A DNA stretch of 64,000 bases from Pseudonocardia sp. ICBG1293 (GCF_020131355.1 NZ_JAHLEL010000049.1:26746-90745); one strand, 5' to 3'. Numbered from the stretch's first letter, positions 8,980 to 17,637 are shown. Translations and numbers: made by a program. Notes: a model not told the origin generated them from the letters alone.

Positions 8980-9050
8980 GACCGGACATGATCAGCTACC
9001 AGCGCCGATCCACACAGGACCGACACGCCGACTTCTGAAACGACCTCTAA

Positions 9051-9171
9051 GAGGTCATTTCAGAACGAGGTCGACGTGTCTGTTGTAGACGACAAGCGGC
9101 TATCTGACCTGCCGTTTGATCTGTCGTCGAGGGGTCAATGGAAACTCGACAAGTCGTTCTGAAACGACCTC
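9051..9171. repeat. 121-bp MITE, copy D (inserted in traSA)
   Basis: Orientation as copy C. TAA flanks both sides (9048-9050, 9172-9174), a clean 3-bp duplication. The right flank reads straight into the traSA coding frame (AAG GAC ACC = K-D-T), so the MITE interrupted this gene. Confidence 0.9.
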
Positions 9172-9174
9172 TAA

Positions 9175-9505
9175 GGACACCGTCCCGGTGCGGGAGCTGT
9201 TCCCGCGCCGCATCTGCCTGCGCGTGGCCACCAAGTCCCACGTCGGGATGGTGCTGGGCGACAACGCCTACGACCGGGGTGCGTGGGCGAACCGCATCGG
9301 CGAGTCCGAGGCCGGCGTTGGGTATCTGTTCGGCGAGGGCGTCCGCGAACCCCTGCGCGTCCGGGCCGCCTGGGTACCCGACGAGGCGATCAAGGCCCTG
9401 GAGCGGTTCGTCGCCGCGCCCTCGCCGGATCCGGCCCGGAGGCCTGCGCCGGTGCTGCCCTTCCGCCCCGGCACGCCCGCCCTGCCCACCGGAGGTGCCG
9501 CATGA
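9175..9505 (+). pseudogene. traSA: 3' fragment of a TraSA/FtsK-SpoIIIE-type DNA translocase gene
   Basis: About 110 residues remain, opening DTVPVRELFPRRICLRV and including KSHVGMVLGDNAYDRGAWAN. This is the conserved C-terminal part of pSAM2-type TraSA septal DNA translocators that move double-stranded DNA between mycelia. The ATPase core is absent: upstream sequence is MITE D and the IS array, and the 44 bp left of the array (3454-3497) do not encode it. The stop overlaps the repSA start (ATGA, 9502-9505), the native gene order of these elements. Conjugal transfer should therefore be lost. Confidence 0.82.
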
Positions 9506-11166
9506 ACACCACCGAGACCGACTCCGAGCCGATCGATCAGGACAAGCTCACCCGCGCCCAGAAGGCCATGCTGGCGCTGTCCAACGAGGTCGCCACCCAG
9601 CTCGCCGAAGACCACGGCGTCTGCGTCCGACCGCTCGCCATGCGCCGCATTGACCAGAGCAGCGGCCGGGTCGACGTCGTCCCGGTGCCGTGCGGTTCGA
9701 CGCGGGAGGACCAGTGCCGCCCGTGTGCGGAGAAGGCCCGACGCCTGCGCATGGTCCAGTGCCGCGAGGGCTGGCACCTCGAGGACGAGCCGATCGCCAA
9801 GCCTGCTGACCCGACCGCGGCGCAGAAGGAGCTGATGACGGTCCGGGCGGACCTGCACGCCGCCTACACCGACGCCCGCGCCAAGGGCGACGAGGAGGAG
9901 TGCGAGGAGATCCGCGAGACCGTCGCCGAGGTCGACCAGGAGCTACGCGCCCTCGGGGTCCGCGGCCGCCTGGCCCCGCTCGACCCGACACCACAGACCG
10001 TGCGGCGCTCGACCCGGCGTCGGCAGGACGCACCGAACCTGCCCCGCCGCCCGGTGGAGGACCGCACCCTCGGGCGGGTGTTCGGCGGCAAGTACCGGCC
10101 CTCGACCTTCCTCACGCTCACCCTGGACACCTATGGGCGGGTGGACAAGCACGGGGCCGCGCTCGACCCGGACTCCTACGACTACCGCCGGGCCGCCCGC
10201 GATGCGATCCACTTCCCCAAGCTGCTCGACCGGTTCTGGCAGAACACCCGCCGCTGCGTGGGCTGGGACGTGCAGTACTTCGGCACCGTGGAACCCCAGA
10301 AGCGTGGGGCACCGCACTTCCACGCCGCCATCCGCGGCACCGTCCCGCGTTCGGAGCTCCGAGCGATCACCGCCGCCACCTACCACCAGGTCTGGTGGCC
10401 GGCCCATGACGAGATCGTCTACAGCGGGGACCGGCTCCCGCGCTGGGACCACCACTACAAGGCGTTCGTCGATCCCGAGACTCGCGAGCCGCTGCCGACC
10501 TGGGACGAGGCCACCGACCCGGACGTCCTCGCGGTTCCGGCGCACACGGTGGTGTTCGGGCCGCAGGTCCACGTGAAGGGCATCCTCGGCGGTTCTGAGG
10601 AGGCCGGTCGGCACATCGGCTACCTGACGAAGTACCTCACCAAGAGCGTCGGGCAGGCCGCCGGCCTCGACGAGTCCGCGACGTCCCGTCAGCGCGAGCA
10701 CGCCCGCCGCCTGGCCGCCGAACTCGCGATCACGCCGTGCTCGCCGCGCTGCCCGATCTGGCTGCTCTACGGCATCGAACCCAAGGGAGCCCGCCCCGGA
10801 ACCACACCCGGGCACTGCAAGGGCAAAGCCCACAAGGCCGAACACCTCGGCATCGCCGGGCGCCGGGTGCTGGTCTCCCGCAAGTGGTCCAACAAGTCGC
10901 TCTCCGACCACCGGGCCGAGCGGACGGCGTTCGTTCGGCAACTCCTCGACCGGGCCGGGGTACAGCCCGCCTACGCCGTCGACGACGGCCCCTTCACCTG
11001 GGAGACCACCAAACCCGGTGACGGCGACGTCCCACCCCGCACCGTGCTGCTCCTTCACGCGATCAACCAACGCTCCCGATGGCGCGCCGACTACGACGCC
11101 GCCGTCCTGGCCACCAGCGACGCCCCGCCCGACGACCGTTCGGCAACCGAGGGAGCAGCGGCATGA
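9502..11166 (+). CDS. repSA: RepSA-type replication initiator of an actinomycete integrative element
   Basis: About 554 residues, starting at ATG 9502 where it overlaps traSA. It has a cysteine cluster near residues 64-87 (C-x7-C-x2-C), a rolling-circle core with the HUH-type motif PHFHAAIRG (H272, H274), and a tyrosine pair in GYLTKYLTKS (Y374/Y378) that supplies the nicking residue. A second Cys group (CSPRCPIW) follows. These are the features of pSAM2-like Rep proteins, which replicate the excised circle by rolling circle. The gene is intact and coupled by ATGA to the next gene. Confidence 0.9.
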   Translation: MNTTETDSEPIDQDKLTRAQKAMLALSNEVATQLAEDHGVCVRPLAMRRIDQSSGRVDVVPVPCGSTREDQCRPCAEKARRLRMVQCREGWHLEDEPIAKPADPTAAQKELMTVRADLHAAYTDARAKGDEEECEEIRETVAEVDQELRALGVRGRLAPLDPTPQTVRRSTRRRQDAPNLPRRPVEDRTLGRVFGGKYRPSTFLTLTLDTYGRVDKHGAALDPDSYDYRRAARDAIHFPKLLDRFWQNTRRCVGWDVQYFGTVEPQKRGAPHFHAAIRGTVPRSELRAITAATYHQVWWPAHDEIVYSGDRLPRWDHHYKAFVDPETREPLPTWDEATDPDVLAVPAHTVVFGPQVHVKGILGGSEEAGRHIGYLTKYLTKSVGQAAGLDESATSRQREHARRLAAELAITPCSPRCPIWLLYGIEPKGARPGTTPGHCKGKAHKAEHLGIAGRRVLVSRKWSNKSLSDHRAERTAFVRQLLDRAGVQPAYAVDDGPFTWETTKPGDGDVPPRTVLLLHAINQRSRWRADYDAAVLATSDAPPDDRSATEGAAA

Positions 11167-11378
11167 CGACGACGATCGACCGGGACGAGCTGCTGACCGT
11201 GCGCCAGGTCCTCGAACTGCTCGGGGGCGTCTCGCGGGACACGTTCTACGAGTGGCGCGAGAAGCGCACCGCCCCGCCATGCCTGCGCCTACCCAACGGT
11301 CATCTCCGTATCCGGCGCGGTGACCTGCTCGACTGGTTGGAAGCGCTGCGAGATGGCCCGGACCGGCGGGCCGCGTAA
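11163..11378 (+). CDS. xis: Excisionase / small winged HTH protein
   Basis: A 71-residue protein with a MerR-type winged helix: LTVRQVLELLGGVSRDTFYEWREK then a wing ending RLPNGHLRIRRGDLLDWLE. This is the standard layout of Xis directionality factors in AICEs. Its start overlaps the repSA stop and its TAA overlaps the int ATG, giving a rep-xis-int operon. Confidence 0.9.
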   Translation: MTTTIDRDELLTVRQVLELLGGVSRDTFYEWREKRTAPPCLRLPNGHLRIRRGDLLDWLEALRDGPDRRAA

Positions 11379-12775
11379 TGCACGGCTCGACGACGTTCGA
11401 CGTAAGCGTCTGGAAGATCGCGACCGCCTCGAACCGCCGTCGGAAGTACGGCGTGCGGTGGCGGACAGCGGGCAAGGAGCACTCCGAGTGGTTCGCGACG
11501 AAGGCCCTGGCGGAGTCGTTCCGGACGGACCTCATCCGCGCGCAGCGGGCCGGTGAGCGCTTCGACGTCGCTACTGGCCTTCCGGAGTCAGCACGGAGAC
11601 GTCAGAACGAGCGGTCGTTGCTCGACGTCGCCACGAGCTACGTCGACCACCTGTGGCAGAGCGGGGCGCCACCGAACACCCGGCGGGCGGCGGTCATGCA
11701 TCTGTCCGCCGCGGTGCCGTTGTTCGTGCGTCGTCTGGACCGTCCGCCACCGCGGACCGAACTTCAACGACTCCTCTCCACCCGCTTGCTTCCTCCGCCT
11801 CACCGCTCGTTGCCGTTGACCGGCACGGAGATCGCGAACGCGTCGTGGCTCCGTCGCGCGTCCCGGCTGGTGGGCGAGATGGGGCAGGGCCAGGAGGTAG
11901 TCGAGCTGCTGGGCGCACTCGGTCGGACCGCGGACGGACGCCACCTCGCGTCGTCGACCTGGGACACGCGGCGGTCGATTCTGCATCGGGCGCTCGCGTT
12001 CGCAGTGGCCTCGGGGTGGCTCGACGTCAACCCGCTCACGGGACGACGGCTTCCGCTCGCCGGCGGGGCGGGCGCGATCGATCCGAGGGTGGTGGTGAAC
12101 CCGCTGCAGGCGCGCCAGCTTCTCGCCGCGGTGAGCTACGTGACGACGCCGGTCCGCACCGACCACCGCGACCGTGGACGGCGGCTGCACGCGTTCTTCT
12201 GCTGTCTCTACTACGCAGGTCTACGCCCCTCCGAAGCGCTGGGCCTACGGCGCACCGACTGCGTGTTGCCCGCCGAGGGCTGGGGAGAGCTACGGCTCGC
12301 GCGAGCACGCCCGGACATCAGCGGACGTCACTTCCGCGATACCGGCAGCGACGCCGATCGCCCACTGAAGCACCGCCGTGCCGAGGCCGTCCGAGTGGTC
12401 CCGATCCCGCCTGTACTGGTCGCGACTCTCGCCGCGCACCGGGACGAGTACGGCACCACTCCGGACGGCCGACTGTTCCGTGGTGTCGGCGGCGGTGGAG
12501 TCCCGACCTCGGTGTACACGGACGTGTGGACCATTGCTCGGCAGATCGGCCTCACCCCGGAACAGGCGGCGTCACCGCTCGCACGGCGCCCCTACGATCT
12601 CCGTCATGCGGCTGTGTCGACCTGGCTGAACGCGGGTGTGCCACCCACGGAGGTCGCCGCTCGGGCCGGCCACTCGGTGGCGGTGCTGCTCACCGTCTAC
12701 GCCAAGTGCATCGACGGCGAGCGGGCGACCCACAACGCGCGGATCGCGGCGCTGCTGGACGGACCGTCCACATGA
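11378..12775 (+). CDS. int: Tyrosine-recombinase integrase of the AICE
   Basis: A 465-residue integrase. The N-terminal arm-binding AP2-like region covers roughly 1-60, then a SAM-like core-binding domain, then the catalytic domain with R283 (YAGLRPSEALGL), R409 and H410 (YDLRHAAVS), H432 (AGHS) and nucleophile Y441 (LLTVYAK). The first box-II His is Tyr, as in many actinobacterial integrases. It is the last gene of the element. No tRNA 3' end is recognisable in 12776-12898, so the att site is not evident. Confidence 0.92.
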   Translation: MHGSTTFDVSVWKIATASNRRRKYGVRWRTAGKEHSEWFATKALAESFRTDLIRAQRAGERFDVATGLPESARRRQNERSLLDVATSYVDHLWQSGAPPNTRRAAVMHLSAAVPLFVRRLDRPPPRTELQRLLSTRLLPPPHRSLPLTGTEIANASWLRRASRLVGEMGQGQEVVELLGALGRTADGRHLASSTWDTRRSILHRALAFAVASGWLDVNPLTGRRLPLAGGAGAIDPRVVVNPLQARQLLAAVSYVTTPVRTDHRDRGRRLHAFFCCLYYAGLRPSEALGLRRTDCVLPAEGWGELRLARARPDISGRHFRDTGSDADRPLKHRRAEAVRVVPIPPVLVATLAAHRDEYGTTPDGRLFRGVGGGGVPTSVYTDVWTIARQIGLTPEQAASPLARRPYDLRHAAVSTWLNAGVPPTEVAARAGHSVAVLLTVYAKCIDGERATHNARIAALLDGPST

Positions 12776-12834
12776 GACACGGGTCCGGCTCACTGTTCCG
12801 TCAGTGTTCCGTGGACGCCCACACACGGCACCGG

Positions 12835-12870
12835 TCGGCCCCGGACCCCCACAGACGGGGCCGGGGCCGA
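12835..12870. terminator. Bidirectional hairpin between int and the acyl-CoA ligase gene
   Basis: Stem TCGGCCCCGG / CCGGGGCCGA around a 16-nt loop, placed between two convergent genes (int stop 12775, ligase stop 12899). It marks the boundary between the integrative element's genes and chromosomal genes. No tRNA-like sequence is seen here. Confidence 0.6.
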
Positions 12871-12898
12871 CGGATGGCGTTTCCGCTGGTACGCGCCG

Positions 12899-14539
12899 TC
12901 AGCCGGCGTCGGGTGCGGCCACCCGGTAGCCCTCGAACTTCTCCCGGAGTGTCTTCTTGGAGAACTTGCCGACGCTGGTCTTGGGCACCTCGTCGATGAA
13001 CTCGACGGCGTCGGGCAGCCACCACTTGGCGACCCGGTCGGTGAGGAAGGCGAGGAGCTCGTCGGCGGTGAGGGTCTCACCGTCCTTCACCACGACGCAG
13101 GCCATCGGGCGCTCCACCCAGCGCTCGTGCGGGATCGCGATGACCGCGGCCTCGGCGACCTTCGGGTGCGCCATGATCTCGTTCTCCAGCTCCACCGAGC
13201 TGATCCACTCGCCACCGGACTTGACCAGGTCCTTGGTGCGGTCGACGAGCTTGACGTACCCCGAGCCGTCCACGACCGCCACGTCCCCGGTGCGCAGCCA
13301 GCCGTCGCCGGTGAACTGCGTGCCGCCCCCCTCGCCGCGGTAGTACTCCGACGCGATCCACGGGCCCGCCACCTGCACCTCGCCGCTGCTGGTGCCGTCC
13401 CAGGGCTGCTCGGCGCCGGTCTCGGGGTCGGCGATGCGCAGGTCCACGAGCGGGACCGGCGGGCCCTGCAGCGACCGCACCGTGGCCTTCTCGTCGTCGG
13501 ACAGGTCGTCGTGCTGGGACCGCAGCACGCCCAGGGTCGCCACCGGCGAGGTCTCGGTCATCCCCCAGCCCTGCAGGACCGGCAGGCCGATCGCCGCGCG
13601 GAAGCCCTCGGACATGGACTTCGGCACCGCCGATCCGCCGCAGAGCAGGACCCGCAGCGAGGAGCAGTCGTACTCGCCGAGCCTGGGCAGCAGGCCCATC
13701 CAGATCGTCGGGACCCCCGCCGCGACGGTGACCCGGTGGTCCTGGATCAACGACAGCAGCGCGTCCGGGGTCATGCCGGGCCCGGGCAGCACCAGCGAGG
13801 TCCCGGCGAGCAGGCAGCCGTAGGGCAGGCCCCAGGCGTTGGCGTGGAACATCGGGACCACCGGCAGGACCACGTCACGCTCGCGGAGCCCGACGCCGTC
13901 GGCGAACAGCGTCGCGAGCGAGTGCAGCAGCGTCGAGCGGTGCGAGTAGACGACGCCCTTGGGGTTGCCCGTGGTGCCCGAGGTGTAGCACATGGCGGCG
14001 GCGGTGTTCTCGTCCGCGACGTCGAAGCGTCCGGCGAACGGCTCGGCCGCGGCCAGGAGCTCCTCGTAGTGCCGGATGCGCGGGTCGTCGGGGATCTCGG
14101 TCGGCGCGCCGTCGTCGATGACGACGACGTGGCGCACCGTGGTCATCCGGTCCACGTGCGGCCAGAACAGGCCGAGCAGGGAGCGCTCGACGAACACGAC
14201 CTCGTCCTCGGCGTGGTCGGCCACGTAGACGAGCTGGTCGGGGAACAGGCGCAGGTTGAGCGTGTGCAGGACCCGGCCGGTGCACGGAACCGCCAGGTAC
14301 AGCTCCAGGTGCCGGTCGGTGTTCCAGCAGAACGTCCCGACCCGGCCGTCCGACGAGATCCCGAGGGTGTCGAGCACCGTGGCCAGCCGGCGGGTGCGCA
14401 CGGCCCACTCGGCGACCGTGGTCGTGCGGACCGTGCCCGCCGGGGTGGCGGTGTGGATCTCCTTGTGTCCGAAGTACTGCTCGGCACGGTGGAACACGTG
14501 CGGCAGCGTCAGGGGACGGTCCTGCATCAGACCGAGCAT
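12899..14539 (-). CDS. Long-/medium-chain fatty acid--CoA ligase (AMP-binding)
   Basis: A 546-residue ANL-superfamily ligase that activates a carboxylic acid to acyl-AMP and then acyl-CoA. Seen motifs: P-loop-like YTSGTTGNPKG (about 185-195), the GWGMTETSP motif (A5), TGD in the A7/A8 region (DGWLRTGDVAVVD), and the A10 lysine in SVGKFSKKTL. The start at 14539 has AGGAG upstream. Overall sequence resembles FadD/AlkK-type fatty-acyl ligases; substrate chain length cannot be read. It is divergent from the PAS-ANTAR gene. Confidence 0.9.
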   Translation of the reverse strand: MLGLMQDRPLTLPHVFHRAEQYFGHKEIHTATPAGTVRTTTVAEWAVRTRRLATVLDTLGISSDGRVGTFCWNTDRHLELYLAVPCTGRVLHTLNLRLFPDQLVYVADHAEDEVVFVERSLLGLFWPHVDRMTTVRHVVVIDDGAPTEIPDDPRIRHYEELLAAAEPFAGRFDVADENTAAAMCYTSGTTGNPKGVVYSHRSTLLHSLATLFADGVGLRERDVVLPVVPMFHANAWGLPYGCLLAGTSLVLPGPGMTPDALLSLIQDHRVTVAAGVPTIWMGLLPRLGEYDCSSLRVLLCGGSAVPKSMSEGFRAAIGLPVLQGWGMTETSPVATLGVLRSQHDDLSDDEKATVRSLQGPPVPLVDLRIADPETGAEQPWDGTSSGEVQVAGPWIASEYYRGEGGGTQFTGDGWLRTGDVAVVDGSGYVKLVDRTKDLVKSGGEWISSVELENEIMAHPKVAEAAVIAIPHERWVERPMACVVVKDGETLTADELLAFLTDRVAKWWLPDAVEFIDEVPKTSVGKFSKKTLREKFEGYRVAAPDAG

Positions 14540-14888
14540 CGTTGCTCCTGGGGGCGGTCGGGTGGGGTCGGCGCGACCCTACCGTAATGTCGTATACGGA
14601 ATGGACTATCCGGTCACGGCATCCGGCGGTGGCGGACCCGGCGTCCGGAGCAATCGGACACCCACTGTCCGCACCGGTGACGCACTGTCCTAACGTTCTC
14701 GACGACGTCCGCGAACCGTCAGGTTCCGGGCGCGAGCACGCAGGGTCAAGCAACCGGCCCGGCATCCCGGGTCCCCCGGGAACCGTTTCCGCGCAGACAC
14801 CATCTGCCGGTCGCGCCGGGCCAGGCCTCCGGTGCCGCTCGCCGCGGCATCCGCCGAACCGTCGCGTTCCGGCGCGGCGGAGGTCGAG
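14540..14888. other. Divergent intergenic region between ligase and PAS-ANTAR genes
   Basis: 349 bp without a supported gene. It holds the inverted repeat at 14582-14599 and a direct repeat CACTGTCC at 14663-14670 and 14683-14690, 20 bp apart (two helical turns), which could be a protein-binding site. Nothing else stands out. Confidence 0.5.
14582..14599. promoter_or_regulatory. Possible operator upstream of the acyl-CoA ligase gene
   Basis: Inverted repeat CCGTA-N8-TACGG lies 43 bp upstream of the ligase start, inside a short AT-richer patch. It resembles a TetR-type site controlling fatty-acid ligase genes, but no cognate regulator is adjacent, so this is only suggestive. Confidence 0.35.
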
Positions 14889-15572
14889 ATGCTTTCCGGG
14901 TCCTCGGACGCGCTGCTGTTGCGCGCCTGCTGCGACGATCCCGCGTTCCGCGCCACGCGCTCCCCCTACGCGGTCCTCGACCACGACCTCACGGTCGTGG
15001 GGGCGAACGAGGCCTTCTGCACGGCGACCCTGCGCGTGCCCGGCGAGCTGGTCGGCCGGCCGCTGACGGAGGCGCTGCCGGACGACCCGCAGCGGCCCGG
15101 CGCCGACGGCGTCGCCACGCTGACGGCGTCCCTGTCGCGGGTGCTGCGTCTCGGGCAGCGCGACCACCTGCCCGTCCGACGCCACGACGTGCCCGCCGCG
15201 ACGGCCACGCCCGGCTTCGTGGAGCGGCTGTGGGTCACGGTGAACTCGCCGCTGGCGGCTCCGGACGGGCGGGTGGTCGGGGTGCTGCACCACGTCGAGG
15301 ACGTCACCGGGCTGCTCGGTCCCGGGCCCGGCGACGGCGACCTCGCCGCCGCCGCGCTGGTCCGCGCGCTGGACACGGAGAACACCCACCTGCGCGCCCG
15401 CTTCGCCCGGCACGTGAGCATCGAGCAGGCCAAGGGGGCGCTCATGGCCCGGCGCGGCTGCTCCGCCGACGAGGCGTTCGCCCTGCTGCGCCGGCTCTCG
15501 CACGAGACCAACCGGAAGCTGCACGTGGTCGCCGAGGCGCTGCTGGAGGACACGGTCGAGCCGAGGTCGTGA
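14889..15572 (+). CDS. PAS and ANTAR domain protein (putative RNA-binding antiterminator)
   Basis: About 227 residues from ATG 14889, which has GGAGG 6 bases upstream; an in-frame GTG at 14832 is less likely. A PAS domain (SPYAVLDHDLTVVGANEAF ... VLHHVEDVTG) is followed by an ANTAR domain in the last 60 residues (SIEQAKGALMARRGCSADEAFALLRRLS). ANTAR domains bind paired RNA hairpins to prevent termination; here the PAS domain would be the sensor. No kinase receiver is present. Targets are unknown; no ANTAR-type double hairpin was recognised nearby. Confidence 0.88.
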   Translation: MLSGSSDALLLRACCDDPAFRATRSPYAVLDHDLTVVGANEAFCTATLRVPGELVGRPLTEALPDDPQRPGADGVATLTASLSRVLRLGQRDHLPVRRHDVPAATATPGFVERLWVTVNSPLAAPDGRVVGVLHHVEDVTGLLGPGPGDGDLAAAALVRALDTENTHLRARFARHVSIEQAKGALMARRGCSADEAFALLRRLSHETNRKLHVVAEALLEDTVEPRS

Positions 15573-15660
15573 GGCCGACACACCCGTACGCCGCAGACCG
15601 TGCCGGAGCGCGATCACTGGGGCACGATGGGTGGCCGAGACGTCGATCGACGGAGGCGAC

Positions 15661-16938
15661 ATGGTGGACCCGCACGCGGCCGTTCCGGGACGGACCGCAG
15701 GCACGCTGACCGGCCGGTACCTGCTGGTGCTCAGCGACGACCTGCTGGCCGACCACGACACGGCCCGCTCGGCGGTGGCGGAGCTGACCGGCCTGTCCGA
15801 GGTGACCAGCAGCCGCGACGACACCCCGGGGGTCCACCCGACGCTGTTCGCCCGGCTCGGCGTCGCCGTCGCCGAGCTGGACCCGGCCCGGCTGCGCACG
15901 GTGCGCGGCGACCGGCGGGTGCTGTCGGTGGAGCCCGAGCGCGTGCAGCGCGCCCTGTCCGACCTCCCGGCCGGGCCCGGGCTGAGCGCGGACTACCTGC
16001 GCGGGTTCGCCGACGCGGCGGGCTTCCTGGCCGAGCGCGCCGCCGCGACCGGGGCGGCCGACGCACCCGTCGCGGCCCGGTTCGCCGACACCGACCAGGC
16101 CACCTGGGGGCTGCAGGCCACCGGGGCGGACGTCGCCGCCGAGACCGGCGCCGGGATCACCGTCGCCGTCCTCGACACCGGCCTGGACCTCGGCCATCCC
16201 GACTTCGCCGGCCGGCAGATCGAGTCGCGCTCCTTCGTCGACGGCCAGGAGGTCGCCGACGTGCAGGGGCACGGCACGCACTGCATCGGCACCTCCTGCG
16301 GGCCGCTCGCCCCCGGCTCGGGACGCCGTTACGGCATCGCCCACGAGGCGCGGATCCTGGTCGGCAAGGTGCTCGGCGACGACGGCTCCGGCACCGACGC
16401 CGGGATCCTCGAGGGCATCGAGTGGGCGATCTCCTCCGGCGCGCAGGTCGTGTCGATGTCGCTGGGTGCGGACCTGAACGAGGTCTCCGCCGCCTACGAG
16501 AACGCCGGGCGTCGCGCCCTGGACGCCGGCACCCTGATCATCGCCGCGGCCGGTAACAACGCGGAGCGCTCGACCGGGAACGTCGGCTTCGTCGGCGTCC
16601 CGGCGAACAGCCCGTCGATCATGGCGGTCGCCGCGGTGGACGCCGCCCTGGCCATCGCCGACTTCTCCGCGGCCAGCTCCGCGGTGGAGGGCGGGCAGGT
16701 GGACATCGCCGGACCCGGCGTGGACGTCTACTCGTCGTGGCCGATGCCCCAGCGCACCAACACGATCTCGGGGACCTCGATGGCCACCCCGCACGTCTCC
16801 GGCATCGCGGCACTGTGGTCGCAGCGCACCGGCGCCCGCGGACGTGACCTGTGGACCCAGCTGACCCAGGCCGCCCAGCGGCTGCCGCTGCCCTCGGGCG
16901 ACGTCGGCGCGGGCCTCGTCCGGGCCCCGGACCGATGA
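15661..16938 (+). CDS. S8 subtilisin-like serine protease, no signal peptide
   Basis: About 425 residues from ATG 15661 (GGAGG 5 bases upstream). An N-terminal I9-like pro-region (residues 18-95, ending VLSVEPERV) precedes the subtilase domain. The triad is D172 (VLDTGLD), H204 (GHGTHC) and S373 (GTSMATPH), with oxyanion N299 (AAGNN). There is no secretion signal or membrane segment, so it may act in the cytoplasm or leave by another route. The next gene overlaps its stop and encodes a second I9-like domain. Confidence 0.9.
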   Translation: MVDPHAAVPGRTAGTLTGRYLLVLSDDLLADHDTARSAVAELTGLSEVTSSRDDTPGVHPTLFARLGVAVAELDPARLRTVRGDRRVLSVEPERVQRALSDLPAGPGLSADYLRGFADAAGFLAERAAATGAADAPVAARFADTDQATWGLQATGADVAAETGAGITVAVLDTGLDLGHPDFAGRQIESRSFVDGQEVADVQGHGTHCIGTSCGPLAPGSGRRYGIAHEARILVGKVLGDDGSGTDAGILEGIEWAISSGAQVVSMSLGADLNEVSAAYENAGRRALDAGTLIIAAAGNNAERSTGNVGFVGVPANSPSIMAVAAVDAALAIADFSAASSAVEGGQVDIAGPGVDVYSSWPMPQRTNTISGTSMATPHVSGIAALWSQRTGARGRDLWTQLTQAAQRLPLPSGDVGAGLVRAPDR

Positions 16939-17165
16939 GCACGACCGGGCGCCTGCTGGTGTCGGTGGCCGACGGGCACGTCGCCGACGACGTCGCACGG
17001 GCGTGTGCTGCCGCCGGGCTGCAGGTGGAGAAGGTGCTGGCGGGGGTCGGGGTGGTCGTCGGGACGTGCGCGGACCCGGACGCCCTGCGGGCCGTCACCG
17101 GGGTCGCCGCGGTCGAGCCGGACCGCGAGGTCCACCTCGATCGCGATCAGCCGGGTCCGGCATAA
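16935..17165 (+). CDS. Small I9-inhibitor-like protein coupled to the subtilase
   Basis: A 76-residue protein whose ATG overlaps the protease stop by 4 bp. The pattern LLVSVADGHVADDVARACAAAGLQVEKVL...VVVGT...VAAVEPDREVHL matches the beta-alpha-beta ferredoxin-like fold of subtilase propeptide/I9 inhibitors, especially the closing V-x-x-V-E-x-D. I infer an intermolecular inhibitor or folding chaperone for the upstream protease. Homologues are sometimes labelled aldolase in databases, which this length does not support. Confidence 0.6.
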   Translation: MSTTGRLLVSVADGHVADDVARACAAAGLQVEKVLAGVGVVVGTCADPDALRAVTGVAAVEPDREVHLDRDQPGPA

Positions 17166-17393
17166 CCGGTCGACGCGCGACCCGCGGGTCCGCTACGGTG
17201 CGAGCAGTCGACCGCGCCCGGTAACACTCCGGCGGCGGCGGACGACGAACCGCCCGGACCGTCCCCGGGAGGCGCCGACCCGGCGCCCCGGCCACGGCCG
17301 GTGCCACCGACCTCGTACCGGCACCGCGCGATCCCGCGCGGCGCGGCACTCAGCCGCGTACCGGACACCACCTCGACCGAAACGACTTCTCCT

Positions 17394-17603
17394 GTGCAGG
17401 CCTCCGTCCACCCGTCCGTCACCGACCCCACCGTCCGGGCCGCCGTCGACCGGCTCGCCGCCGAGTTCGCCGGCCGGGCGTCCCCGGACCTCGTCGACCA
17501 CGTCGTGCGCGGCTCCCGACGCGACCTCGACGTCGTCCCCGCCGCTGCGCTCCCCGAGATGGTCGAGCGCCTGGCCCGGCAGCGGCTGATCGACGCCCTC
17601 TGA
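17394..17603 (+). CDS. Small three-helix-bundle dimerization-domain protein
   Basis: About 69 residues from GTG 17394 (VQASVHPSVTDPTVRAAV). Three predicted amphipathic helices (VRAAVDRLAAEFAG, PDLVDHVVRGSRRDL, LPEMVERLARQRL) match the small actinobacterial three-helix-bundle dimerization family, often found with DUF3562-like annotation. An in-frame upstream start at 17301 would add 31 non-conserved residues. Function unknown. Confidence 0.6.
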   Translation: MQASVHPSVTDPTVRAAVDRLAAEFAGRASPDLVDHVVRGSRRDLDVVPAAALPEMVERLARQRLIDAL

Positions 17604-17637
17604 CCGGCCCCCGCCCGGACCGGGCAGGATGGTCGGC

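Larger units (their letters stand above)
7445..9047 (-). mobile_element. IS5-family element 'IS5-c' carrying a passenger gene
   Basis: The 1603-bp element has ends GACGTCGTTTCAGAAGT (left) and, read inward from the right, GAGGTCGTTTCAGAAGT. Flanks are TTA (7442-7444) and TAA (9048-9050). Inside are two convergent genes: a pRiA4b ORF-3-family passenger on the plus strand and an IS5 transposase on the minus strand. The first 15 bases of the ends are those of the five 121-bp MITEs, making this the likely parent or driver of that MITE family. Confidence 0.85.

Noticed and set aside
12776..12898. Possible tRNA/attachment site next to int
   Set aside because: No T-loop or acceptor sequence can be found; only a terminator hairpin is visible.
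16935..17165. Annotation as 2-keto-4-hydroxyglutarate aldolase
   Set aside because: 76 residues without a Schiff-base lysine motif or TIM barrel cannot be an aldolase; an I9-like fold fits length and context.
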